Positions 16,522 to 22,531 of a stretch of 23,046 nt of DNA are shown here, piece after piece. The number at the start of each line of letters is the position of its first letter. Positions within the stretch are counted from its first letter, which is position 1. The stretch lies in IMG/VR virus record IMGVR_UViG_3300030202_002856, positions 1 to 23,046 of that record; one strand, given 5' to 3'. The DNA is from a virus. A model generated the notes under the pieces. It did not search any database. It saw only the letters and a list, made by a program, of their open reading frames with translations, and was not told where the DNA came from. The position numbers and the translations under genes were made by a program.

Positions 16522-16859
16522 ACTTTATTATTTTCCCAAGGTAAATTTTTATCTCCCTCAGTGTATTTTTTGCCAGTGTGAGGATCTGTTATATATCCAT
16601 TACCTCTTGGCCAAACTTCACCCATGTGATAAATAGCATGATCATCATAAGTGGTTTTACCTATTTCCATATCTGTCTGATGCTGCTTTTCATGAGTGAC
16701 AACATACTCAACCATACTTTCAGGTACTTTTGAATCAACATATATAGATCCATCGCTATTAGCCTCACCCATTATACCATCACCAAGCTTTTTTTTAAAT
16801 ATCTTAGTGTTGCTAGAGTTCTTAAAACCTCTTGTTTCTTTACCTAGTTTAAAAGCCAT
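16518..16859 (-). CDS. Small HEXXH-motif protein, putative metallopeptidase
   Basis: This 113-aa protein contains HEKQH at residues 56-60 in a hydrophobic helix (MVEYVVTHEKQH), the zinc and catalytic signature of zincin peptidases. Possible third ligands downstream are D63, E65, H74 and H78; none is certain. The N-terminus MAFKLGKETRGFKNSSN is followed by a beta region with ANSDGSIYVDSKVP. I recall similar short HEXXH proteins in marine phages with no assigned job. It overlaps the winged-helix gene by one base (TAATG) and the holin by four (ATGA). That placement suggests a role in lysis or virion maturation, but no signal peptide is present. The family is well supported; activity is inference. 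Confidence 0.6.
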   Translation of the reverse strand: MAFKLGKETRGFKNSSNTKIFKKKLGDGIMGEANSDGSIYVDSKVPESMVEYVVTHEKQHQTDMEIGKTTYDDHAIYHMGEVWPRGNGYITDPHTGKKYTEGDKNLPWENNKV

Positions 16860-17299
16860 TATCTATCTGAGTCTTTAATCATATCATCTATAGCCTTGTT
16901 AAAGACTTTATCAGTATATGATTTGTTGTTGTAGAATACACTTCTTTCTGATACTGGCATATCTTCTTCGCCTAGTAATATTCTGTATATCCTACTTATA
17001 AGTTGGCTGCATTTAAAAGAGGTTTTGAAAACGCTGTATTTAATCGTTGTTCGATTTCGATGACGCCAGACCTCTATCCAGCCTAAATTTCTTAACTTGT
17101 CCCACCGGGCTTTGTCCCAGCTCATGGTGTAAGTACCATCTATAAATTCTTGTCTTGTAAACCGTTTCTTGCAATCTAAATATATTAAGAGTTCAAGATC
17201 GGCATCTGTTAACCCGTAAGTCTTACAGGCCCACTTCCTTGTGAGCCTGTAGTACTTAAGGATTTGTAATTCACGTAAATCGTGACTAGTTAATCGCAT
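16859..17299 (-). CDS. Winged-helix DNA-binding-like protein
   Basis: This 146-aa basic protein has a helical core with YGLTDADLELLIYLDCKKRF, then KARWDKLRNLGWIEVWRHRN and a strand TTIKYSVFKTSF. The spacing of helices followed by a Trp-containing wing resembles MarR-type winged helices. The C-terminal helix (SQLISRIYRILLGEE) could give dimers. I recall this protein type in marine phage structural regions. It could regulate late genes or bind DNA in the virion. It shares one base with the HEXXH gene (TAATG) and begins 3 bases after the 102-aa gene, so it is co-transcribed with virion genes rather than standing alone as a regulator. Confidence 0.6.
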   Translation of the reverse strand: MRLTSHDLRELQILKYYRLTRKWACKTYGLTDADLELLIYLDCKKRFTRQEFIDGTYTMSWDKARWDKLRNLGWIEVWRHRNRTTIKYSVFKTSFKCSQLISRIYRILLGEEDMPVSERSVFYNNKSYTDKVFNKAIDDMIKDSDR

Positions 17300-17302
17300 C
17301 TA

Positions 17303-17611
17303 TTAAGCGTCAGCGCCAATAGAGTATGCAATTCCAGTAGCATCTTCAATAGGAGCTGCTAAAGCGACAAATTTGAAAACGCCACCGTTAGCAACGTTAC
17401 CAGCAGTCATGTGCTCAGCTATTACTAAAGCAACTTCATCAGCTTTGTCCGCTGTACATGTAATATCGATTTCATGATCAGTAATATCACCACTGTTTGA
17501 GAAATAAACTCTTACAGAAGTATTATTCTGAACTTCAATCATAGTCATGTTTCCAGCTGGAAAAAAATGCTCGTCTGAGCCAGCTGTGTCTACAAAATGT
17601 AAAACTTTCAT
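17303..17611 (-). CDS. Small putative virion protein
   Basis: This 102-aa protein has alternating strands (MKVLHFVDTAG, TMIEVQNNTSVRVYFSN, ITCTADKADEVALVIAEHM) and an Ala/Gly-rich ending. It is acidic and has no enzyme motif. It belongs to the run of structural genes between GroES and the terminase genes, following the 137-aa protein after 86 AT-rich bases and preceding the winged-helix gene by 3 bases. A decoration or accessory virion role is suggested by composition and neighbours only. Confidence 0.55.
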   Translation of the reverse strand: MKVLHFVDTAGSDEHFFPAGNMTMIEVQNNTSVRVYFSNSGDITDHEIDITCTADKADEVALVIAEHMTAGNVANGGVFKFVALAAPIEDATGIAYSIGADA

Positions 17612-17697
17612 AATTTTTGTTTTAATGATTAATAATTTGTTTTAAGTTCTAAGTTTTAAGTTTATGGATTATGGTTTAGGTTTAATCTGTTAAGGTA
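17612..17697 (-). promoter_or_regulatory. AT-rich leader with short repeats
   Basis: This 86-base gap holds three near-tandem copies of AACTTA on the minus strand (AACTTAAAACTTAGAACTTA). It also has TTAATCATTAA, an 11-mer that occurs again before the 137-aa gene near 18143. No hairpin terminator or clear promoter boxes were found. Confidence 0.3.
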
Positions 17698-18111
17698 CTA
17701 AGCTATTGTATATGCTCCGTCTAATTTAGACTGACCACTTATATAGATTTTTCCATCAGCTACAACCATATCAATATAGTCGCCGATAGTTTCAGCTCCT
17801 AGTTCAATATTAATAGTTGTACCAGCAACAGTAGAAGGACCATCATCAGAAGTATCTACTTCTAGTTCATTCATACCGCCAACCATAACAGCTGCAGTAG
17901 CTGTAATAATCCAGTCAGTAGTTGCAAAAGCAGTACCTACTATAAATCTACAATTAAATCCTTCTTGTGCATCAGCAACAGAAGGCAATGTAATTCCAGC
18001 ACCAGCAGCAGCATTCAATGTAAATATTTTACCTGAATCACTAGGCAGCACTACATACGCTCCTGTAAGACTGTGAACGTTTTCTCTTGTGTTAAAAAAT
18101 ACTCTTCCCAT
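17698..18111 (-). CDS. Putative head decoration / virion beta-sandwich protein
   Basis: This 137-aa protein has short strands and turns typical of small decoration proteins: GAYVVLPSDSGKIFTLNAAA, then GITLPSVADAQEGFNCRFIV, TTDWIITATAAVMVGGMNEL and IGDYIDMVVADGKIYISGQS. I recall the LPSxxxxxxGxxxxFIVG and DWIITA pattern from virion proteins of marine phages. It has its own 61-base AT-rich leader after GroES. The leader contains the 13-mer TTAACTTTAAAAA also found before the capsid gene, at nearly the same distance from ATG, suggesting strong late expression. The start is preceded by an A-rich tract with no Shine-Dalgarno. The exact role is unknown. Confidence 0.6.
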   Translation of the reverse strand: MGRVFFNTRENVHSLTGAYVVLPSDSGKIFTLNAAAGAGITLPSVADAQEGFNCRFIVGTAFATTDWIITATAAVMVGGMNELEVDTSDDGPSTVAGTTINIELGAETIGDYIDMVVADGKIYISGQSKLDGAYTIA

Positions 18112-18121
18112 TTTTTTACTT

Positions 18122-18134
18122 TTTTTAAAGTTAA
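18122..18134 (-). repeat. Leader 13-mer upstream of the 137-aa gene (copy 2)
   Basis: The minus-strand word TTAACTTTAAAAA lies 10 bases upstream of the ATG at 18111 and is identical to 7068-7080 before the capsid gene. Just upstream is TTAATCATTAA, repeated in the 17612-17697 leader. Confidence 0.4.
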
Positions 18135-18172
18135 TAATTAATTAATGATTAAGCTGTCGGGTTGTAACGAAC

Positions 18173-18430
18173 TTAATCTACTAGTACAATATCACTTGCT
18201 CTTATAACAAAATAAAGTTTATCTTCGTATTGAATACCGTGACCAGCGTGCTTATCGTAATGTATAACATCACCGTCTTTTACACCTTCTACTAAGTTAC
18301 CCACAGACATGACGTTTGCTTTTATATATCTATTGTCTTCGTCTAGGTCTTCTGTCATAATAAGTCCAGCAACTTTCTTCTGCTCTGTCTTTATTTTATC
18401 TACAACTACGTAATTATTGATCGCTTTCAT
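18173..18430 (-). CDS. groES: Phage GroES co-chaperonin
   Basis: This 85-aa protein is a short Cpn10. It shows the N-terminal strand MKAINNYVVVDKI and a mobile-loop region with LIM at 23-25 in the place of the GroEL-binding IVL. It continues with ANVMSVGNL (GroES: GEVLAVGNG), GVKDGDVIHYDKHAG near 49-63, and the closing KLYFVIRASDIVLVD. Bacterial GroES is about 97 aa, so the loops are shorter. It forms a seven-subunit lid on GroEL and closes the folding chamber. The start lies 17 bases inside the end of the GroEL gene, so expression is tightly linked. The order GroEL then GroES is opposite to most bacteria. The 193-aa double-GroES protein downstream has a very similar N-terminus. Confidence 0.88.
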   Translation of the reverse strand: MKAINNYVVVDKIKTEQKKVAGLIMTEDLDEDNRYIKANVMSVGNLVEGVKDGDVIHYDKHAGHGIQYEDKLYFVIRASDIVLVD

Positions 18431-19994
18431 AAGTGTCTTGTCTTGCGTTAGAGATTATACAGTCTGCAGATACTATAGTCATGACAACACTAACTGCATT
18501 TTTTAGTGCTGACTTAGTAACAAGTACAGGGTCAATAATGCCAGCTTCAACCATATTGACTGGTTCGCCTGTTACCACATCTATACCCATGCCTTTATCA
18601 GCTAATACTTTAGGTTCTAGGCCAGCATTATTCATAATGGTTTCAAAAGGTGCTTCTATAGATTTAAGTAATGTTTGCTCTCCTATTGATTCAGCAGTAA
18701 TACTTTGAGCAGCGTTAAGTAAAGCAATACCACCACCTGGCACTATACCTTCTTTGAGGGCAGCTTTTGTAGCATATATCGCGTCTTCGACCCTATCCCG
18801 CTTTTCTTTAAGTTCAACCTTAGAGTCTGCCCCAACGCGGATAATTCCAACACTACCCGATAGCATAGACAGTCTTTGCTCCAATTTCTTTTTAATATAA
18901 CCATTTTTTTCATCAGCAACTAGTTTTGATACTTGATCTATTCTTTCTTCTAAGTCTTTGTCGTCAAACTCTATTGTAGTTATAATAGTAGATTTTTCGT
19001 CAGTCACAGCTAGTTCAGCTTCACCTAAGCAATCAGGTTTCATAAGGTCTAAGTCATCACCCAGCTCTTCGTTCATTACCGTGGCACCTGTAAGTATTGC
19101 AAGATCTTCACATGTGTCTTTCTTAGTAGGACCAAACCCTGGTAGATCAATAATATTTATCTTAATGTTACCTTTAACTTTATTCATTAGTAATGCTGAC
19201 TTTACTTGCTGAGATACCGGTGCTACTAGTAATAAAGATCTGTTGTTCTTTATAACATATTCAAGTACCGTCTGTATTTTACGCACGTTAGGTATTTCAG
19301 ACATGCATATTAACACCAATGGATTTTCAAGTTCTGCTTTTTGTTTATCTACATTAGTGACAAAGTGTGTTGAGGTTAAGCCACAGTCTTTTAACTGCAC
19401 TCCATCTACAATGTCAACGTATGTTTCTTCACTTTCGGAAGTTTCCATAAGCACAACACCGTCTTTACCTACTCTTTTATAAGCTTCAGCTATTATACCA
19501 CCTAGTTCTACATCGTTATTGCACGATATAGAAGCGACATTTGATAGAGTGTCATCTGTTACGTCAATTTTTATGCTATCAAGGTATTCGTTAACACTAG
19601 ATAACGCTTTAGTAACTCCTTGTTTTATATCTCTAATTGAATTTTTGCTTAAGTCTGTAGAGTTTACTTTATTAAGTAAAGACTCAGCTAATACTGTTGC
19701 TGTAGTAGTTCCATCACCAGCTTCTCTAACGGTGTTGTTAGCGGCTTCTTTAATAAGCGTTGCGCCTAAGTTTTCTACAGGATCGTATAATACTACAGAC
19801 TCAGCTACAGTTACACCATCTTTAGTTATAACTGGTACGCCTCTGGCGTCTTCATATATCACACATTTACCTGATGCGCCAAGTGTTGACTTTACAGCTC
19901 TAGCAAGCTTTTTAACACCATCGCTAATTTTAGATTTTGCTTCTTTACCAAAGTTTAGCTCTTTGATAAGAAGACTTGGGTTGTTGTATTCCAT
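18414..19994 (-). CDS. groEL: Phage GroEL chaperonin
   Basis: This 526-aa protein is a complete group I chaperonin (E. coli GroEL is 548). ATP-site motifs are intact: STLGASGK at 36-43, TKDG at 57-60 with D59, GDGTTTATVL at 93-102, and RVEDAIYATKAAL around D404, followed by GIVPGGG. The apical domain retains PGFG near 285-288 and TGATVMNEE. The substrate-binding YLSPYF motif of E. coli reads LTSTHF at 206-211, and the Gly/Met-rich C-terminal tail is absent. The N-terminus is about 8 residues longer than in E. coli. GroES overlaps its end by 17 bases. Phage GroELs are known in a few large phages and presumably fold virion proteins. Its leader is AT-rich with no Shine-Dalgarno. Confidence 0.95.
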   Translation of the reverse strand: MEYNNPSLLIKELNFGKEAKSKISDGVKKLARAVKSTLGASGKCVIYEDARGVPVITKDGVTVAESVVLYDPVENLGATLIKEAANNTVREAGDGTTTATVLAESLLNKVNSTDLSKNSIRDIKQGVTKALSSVNEYLDSIKIDVTDDTLSNVASISCNNDVELGGIIAEAYKRVGKDGVVLMETSESEETYVDIVDGVQLKDCGLTSTHFVTNVDKQKAELENPLVLICMSEIPNVRKIQTVLEYVIKNNRSLLLVAPVSQQVKSALLMNKVKGNIKINIIDLPGFGPTKKDTCEDLAILTGATVMNEELGDDLDLMKPDCLGEAELAVTDEKSTIITTIEFDDKDLEERIDQVSKLVADEKNGYIKKKLEQRLSMLSGSVGIIRVGADSKVELKEKRDRVEDAIYATKAALKEGIVPGGGIALLNAAQSITAESIGEQTLLKSIEAPFETIMNNAGLEPKVLADKGMGIDVVTGEPVNMVEAGIIDPVLVTKSALKNAVSVVMTIVSADCIISNARQDTYESDQ

Positions 19995-20013
19995 TATATT
20001 GTATTAAATTTAA

Positions 20014-20121
20014 TTAAAATAATTGTATAAGTCCAGCTATAGCTATATAATATAAAAAAGCTGTAAAAAGTAGCCCTAACCAACCGATTAGAGCTACAAA
20101 TAGTAGTTTAAGTCTACTCAT
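20014..20121 (-). CDS. 35-aa single-membrane-segment mini-protein
   Basis: This 35-aa frame begins MSRLKLLFVALIGWLGLLFT and is hydrophobic almost to its end (IAIAGLIQLF). It has a positive MSRLK start and one membrane helix. Its ATG overlaps the stop of the 28-codon frame upstream (ATGAGTAG), a typical coupling arrangement, and GroEL follows 19 bases later. Short one-helix proteins in phages can act as holin-like, antiholin or membrane-modifying factors. Nothing here picks one. Confidence 0.55.
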   Translation of the reverse strand: MSRLKLLFVALIGWLGLLFTAFLYYIAIAGLIQLF

Positions 20122-20200
20122 CTTTAAAAGTCTTCACAACTTTAGGGCCTTTTGTAGCCTCTAATTTTTTAGTGAGATACTTCTGTTTGATAATAACCAT
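20114..20200 (-). CDS. 28-aa basic mini-ORF (tentative)
   Basis: A 28-codon frame MVIIKQKYLTKKLEATKGPK followed by VVKTFKDE. It overlaps the preceding 51-aa frame by 32 bases and the 35-aa membrane frame by 8. It may be a real short peptide or a chance frame that couples translation between its neighbours. Only position supports it. Confidence 0.3.
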   Translation of the reverse strand: MVIIKQKYLTKKLEATKGPKVVKTFKDE

Positions 20201-20324
20201 TAGGCAATTGGGTTATCCTCCAGTTTTCTTTATTGGATAAATGTTTCCATTGGTTTTTAGTTTTATCATTTACTTTCATTTCGCCACCAGTTGTACTAGT
20301 AGTCTGGTAATATAGGTACGTCAT
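20169..20324 (-). CDS. 51-aa small protein, unknown
   Basis: This 51-codon frame starts MTYLYYQTTSTTGGEMKVND and ends with NWRITQLPNGYYQTEVSH. The aromatic, regular NWRITQLPNGYYQTEV ending looks like a small beta domain that I recall as a repeated unit in some phage proteins, but I cannot name a family. It lies between the 134-aa Lys/Met-rich gene and the overlapping mini-frames, filling the stretch that otherwise looks empty. Codon content is protein-like, and the ATG follows an AT-rich leader. Confidence 0.5.
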   Translation of the reverse strand: MTYLYYQTTSTTGGEMKVNDKTKNQWKHLSNKENWRITQLPNGYYQTEVSH

Positions 20325-20368
20325 TTTAATTTGGTTTTAGGTTAATAACGTGGTTAACGGTCTTTCCG

Positions 20369-20773
20369 TTATTTTTTATATAAGTTTTGAGCTCTACGCT
20401 TTCTTATTTCAGTATCACTTAATAGTTTACCTGTTTTTTTATCGTGTCCTGTTTTAGTATAACTTTTTTTATCTTTGCTTTTAAGCTTCATTGCAGACTT
20501 TTCTTTAAGCTTCATAGCAGCTTTTTTCATTTTTTTAGCTGAATCTTTTTTTAAGATTTTATCTTGCACTTCTTCAGGTAGCCTGTCAAAGCCTTTATTT
20601 AAATCCATTGGAGAGTCTTTCTTCAACTTCATTGGCTTTTTCATTTTCATTGGCTCTTTCATCTTCATAGGATCTTTAGCCATTTTCATAGGTTCTGCTT
20701 TTTTCATTTTCATTGATGAACCTGCTTCTTTTGCCATCTTCATAACAGATGGATTTTTCATTTTAAATGCCAT
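20369..20773 (-). CDS. Lys/Met-rich repetitive protein, histone-H1-like
   Basis: This 134-aa protein is dominated by lysine and methionine. Residues 21-52 hold four xPMK units (EPMK 27-30, DPMK 34-37, EPMK 40-43, KPMK 46-49) spaced 6-7 residues apart, then SPMD. A short ordered segment RLPEEVQDKILKKD (64-77) is followed by more KxxxMKLK units and a basic tail (IRKRRAQNLYKK). S/T/D-P-x-K units recall the minor-groove-binding SPKK repeats of histone H1. It begins MAFKMKNPS, like the 40-aa protein (MAFKMKMKS) in this cluster. A DNA-condensing role in the virion or during packaging is inference; no folded enzyme domain is present. Confidence 0.6.
   Translation of the reverse strand: MAFKMKNPSVMKMAKEAGSSMKMKKAEPMKMAKDPMKMKEPMKMKKPMKLKKDSPMDLNKGFDRLPEEVQDKILKKDSAKKMKKAAMKLKEKSAMKLKSKDKKSYTKTGHDKKTGKLLSDTEIRKRRAQNLYKK
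20624..20695 (-). repeat. 18-21 bp coding repeat (xPMK units)
   Basis: Within the Lys/Met-rich gene, residues 27-50 are encoded by four imperfect units of 18-21 bases, each containing CCTATGAAG/CCAATGAAA-type codons. The units differ at synonymous and acidic positions, so they are old or under selection for the peptide. Confidence 0.65.
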
Positions 20774-20811
20774 GTCTTAATATATTAAGTTATCGATGTT
20801 TATATTATTAC

Positions 20812-21090
20812 TTATGTTCTTGTTCCTTTACCATATTCACCGCGGTTAGCTTTAACAGACACAAACTTACCTTTACTATGGTCATAGTCTTTACCTGCTA
20901 AGCTTATGCCTTTTTTCAAGGCAGCACGTCTTAATCGTTGGTTTTCTGCTTTTTTGTTTTTACGATCATCAGTTTTTGCTGCAACTAAGTCTCTTGTTGC
21001 TTTAGCATCAGCAGCTGCTGGAGATAACACTTGCTTTTTCATAGGACAAGATCTTCTTCTTTTACCGTGCATTCGTCTTCTTCTACTCAT
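20812..21090 (-). CDS. Arg/Lys-rich protamine-like protein
   Basis: This 92-aa protein starts MSRRRRMHGKRRRSCPMKKQ, a nearly pure arginine head with one Cys, and continues with an Ala/Lys-rich helix (AAADAKATRDLVAAKTDDRK). It ends with KGKFVSVKANRGEYGKGTRT. I chose ATG at 21090 rather than one 12 bases earlier because it forms an ATGA overlap with the preceding stop and is preceded by GGAGAGAA, a rare good Shine-Dalgarno here. The arginine-rich head resembles protamines and virus core proteins that neutralise packaged DNA. The function is inferred from composition. Confidence 0.6.
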   Translation of the reverse strand: MSRRRRMHGKRRRSCPMKKQVLSPAAADAKATRDLVAAKTDDRKNKKAENQRLRRAALKKGISLAGKDYDHSKGKFVSVKANRGEYGKGTRT

Positions 21091-21365
21091 TTCTCTCCGC
21101 ACTTTTTACTAGGGTTGTTAACTTGTCTCCAATCTTCTTTTTGAAACCAATCTCTTAGTGTAGCACCTTTTTTACGAGCACCTTTGACGTTAGTCTTAGA
21201 AGATCTTTTATATTTACCTTTAGCGCCAGAAGATCTTTTAGCGCGCACAAGCTTTTCTCTTTCAGATTTGCTCATGCTACGTATTTTAGCAGCGGGTAGA
21301 CAAGTTTTAGTTGTACCACCACCTTTTTGCTTCTTTTTAAATGGATTATTTAGCTGATCGTACAT
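21087..21365 (-). CDS. Basic phage protein with DWFxKEDW motif
   Basis: This 92-aa protein starts MYDQLNNPFKKKQKGGGTTK. It then has CLPAAKIRSMSKSEREKLVR and a C-terminal TLRDWFQKEDWRQVNNPSKK ending in CGEK. The two blocks (P.AKxRSMSKSE and DWFxKEDWxQVNNPSKKCGE) are recurrent in small basic proteins of marine phages; as I recall them the order is often reversed. Two cysteines (22, 89) are present. Its N-terminal QxxNPFKK matches the 97-aa protein at 22532-22825. It follows the previous gene by 1 base and overlaps the next by 4. It is likely a structural or DNA-binding protein; no activity is known. Confidence 0.6.
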   Translation of the reverse strand: MYDQLNNPFKKKQKGGGTTKTCLPAAKIRSMSKSEREKLVRAKRSSGAKGKYKRSSKTNVKGARKKGATLRDWFQKEDWRQVNNPSKKCGEK

Positions 21366-21366
21366 A

Positions 21367-21645
21367 TTATTTCTTTTTATTTAGCCTTTTACGTACAATA
21401 TTCATAGTTGTACGCATTTTCGCAGCGTAACTAGGTTTTTTCTTGCGATTAAAAACTACTTGTTGGTTTAAACTGCTAATAATTTTTGATAAATTGCCTT
21501 TTCTTGACTTAATTAGCCAACTAGCAAGCGCAGAAGGTGATAAACTTTTAAACTTGCCTTTAGCGTCTGGCGCATCAGACTCTTTAAACTCGCCCATACG
21601 CTTCTTTTTTGGCGATCCTGTAAACGTAGAGTTTTTAACTTTCAT
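21367..21645 (-). CDS. Basic helical protein, unknown
   Basis: This 92-aa protein has a basic, disordered head (MKVKNSTFTGSPKKKRMGEF) with an SPKK unit. The conserved-looking core is LSPSALASWLIKSRKGNLSK, then IISSLNQQVVFNRKKKPSYA and MRTTMNIVRKRLNKKK. The core reads as two or three helices and could bind DNA or pair with itself. No cysteine is present, unlike most of its neighbours. Its start overlaps the PAP2 gene stop as ATGA (21642-21645), so expression is linked to the phosphatase. I cannot name a family. Confidence 0.55.
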   Translation of the reverse strand: MKVKNSTFTGSPKKKRMGEFKESDAPDAKGKFKSLSPSALASWLIKSRKGNLSKIISSLNQQVVFNRKKKPSYAAKMRTTMNIVRKRLNKKK

Positions 21646-22181
21646 TTTTTGCTTTTTAAATGCTTAAACATGTCTTTACCTACTTGCTCACCAAACTTAC
21701 TGTCTGATTTGTAGTGTGCGTGTGCTACGTTTCTACTGTAAGATATGTCTTCACCTATTTTTTTGAATGCTTTAGCGTGTTTTGGGTGCATATCAGATAA
21801 TACTTCAGCTATCATTACGCCTTGAACAGAATGTCCTGATGGATATGATGGCGTTTTCATTGAATCTAACTCTTTATCGTCAAATTTAATATTCATCTTT
21901 TTAGCTAAAACTTTAGGTCTTGGTCTGTTGTGATGTTTTTTAATTTTCATTATGATCGGTGCAGACTTTTCTATTAAGTTATCGATCATATTTTTTGGCA
22001 CATCTAGATTTTTATCGTCTATAAGCTTTTTAAACGATGCTTTAATATCATCTTTATCTTTTACAAACTTAACATTAATAGGGATTTTGTTAAGCTCTTT
22101 AATTTCTTGCATCGTAGTGAAAGAATTATCACTCGGTGGTTTCTTGTCTAAATACTTTTGTATGTTAAACTTTTTAAACAT
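21642..22181 (-). CDS. Soluble PAP2-family phosphatase
   Basis: This 179-aa protein has the complete PAP2/acid-phosphatase signature: KX6RP as K79...R86-P87, PSGH at 114-117, and SRX5HX3D as S149-R150, H156, D160. The spacing is exact, so H156 is the likely nucleophile and H117 the acid. Related enzymes remove phosphate from lipids, polyprenyl diphosphates or small phosphoesters, or act as vanadium haloperoxidases. No membrane segments or signal peptide are visible, so it is likely cytosolic or carried in the virion. The N-terminal 75 residues are Lys/Asp-rich. It sits inside a run of basic proteins (3-base gap before, ATGA overlap after). The substrate is unknown. Confidence 0.85.
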   Translation of the reverse strand: MFKKFNIQKYLDKKPPSDNSFTTMQEIKELNKIPINVKFVKDKDDIKASFKKLIDDKNLDVPKNMIDNLIEKSAPIIMKIKKHHNRPRPKVLAKKMNIKFDDKELDSMKTPSYPSGHSVQGVMIAEVLSDMHPKHAKAFKKIGEDISYSRNVAHAHYKSDSKFGEQVGKDMFKHLKSKK

Positions 22182-22184
22182 GCT

Positions 22185-22397
22185 TTATTTCTTTTTGAAA
22201 TCGCCTCTTGTACATCTTACGCCCCAACCTGAAGCATACGCTGATGGCCATACTTTAAACTTTTTTTTAGCTTGGGCTTTACAACTAGCACTAATCTTAC
22301 CTTTCATAGGAGATTCGTCTTTCATCTTCACGCCAGACATTCTTCTTCTACCGCATCCACCTTTAGGTATAGGATTACTTTTTTGTATATAAGCCAT
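22185..22397 (-). CDS. Basic protein with FKVWPSAYASGW motif (DUF5872-like)
   Basis: This 70-aa protein starts MAYIQKSNPIPKGGCGRRRM, has an ESPMK unit and ends with CKAQAKKKFKVWPSAYASGW followed by GVRCTRGDFKKK. The K.KFKV(W/Y)PSAYASGW block is a recurrent motif of small basic phage and giant-virus proteins, which I associate with DUF5872. Three cysteines are present. It lies 1 base after the 40-aa gene and 3 before the PAP2 gene. Function is unknown; a virion or DNA-binding role is inferred. Confidence 0.65.
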   Translation of the reverse strand: MAYIQKSNPIPKGGCGRRRMSGVKMKDESPMKGKISASCKAQAKKKFKVWPSAYASGWGVRCTRGDFKKK

Positions 22398-22398
22398 A

Positions 22399-22521
22399 TT
22401 ATTTCTTTTTTCTAGGTACGCAGTTTGGCACCATTCTGTTACCTTTCTTTTTCATACCTTTCTGCACGTGAGATTTCCAACATGCTTTCATAGGTGATTT
22501 CATTTTCATTTTAAATGCCAT
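22399..22521 (-). CDS. 40-aa basic protein with ACWK...VPNCVP motif
   Basis: The 40-aa protein starts MAFKMKMKSPMKACWKSHVQ and ends KKKGNRMVPNCVPRKKK. An earlier in-frame ATG would extend it by 41 residues into the preceding gene, but those residues look like out-of-frame sequence, and the MAFKM start is 10 bases after the previous stop and matches the 134-aa protein start. The ACWK.....GMKKKG..MVPNCVP pattern is one I recall from small phage and algal-virus proteins. Two cysteines could form a disulfide or bind metal. Function is unknown. Confidence 0.6.
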   Translation of the reverse strand: MAFKMKMKSPMKACWKSHVQKGMKKKGNRMVPNCVPRKKK

Positions 22522-22531
22522 ATCTATAGTT

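Noticed and set aside
19519-20007. 162-codon plus-strand frame
   Set aside because: It is fully antisense to the GroEL gene, whose conserved motifs prove the minus-strand reading.
21952-22392. 146-codon plus-strand frame with hydrophobic segments
   Set aside because: It is antisense to the PAP2 and basic-protein genes; hydrophobic runs arise from Lys-rich codons read on the other strand.
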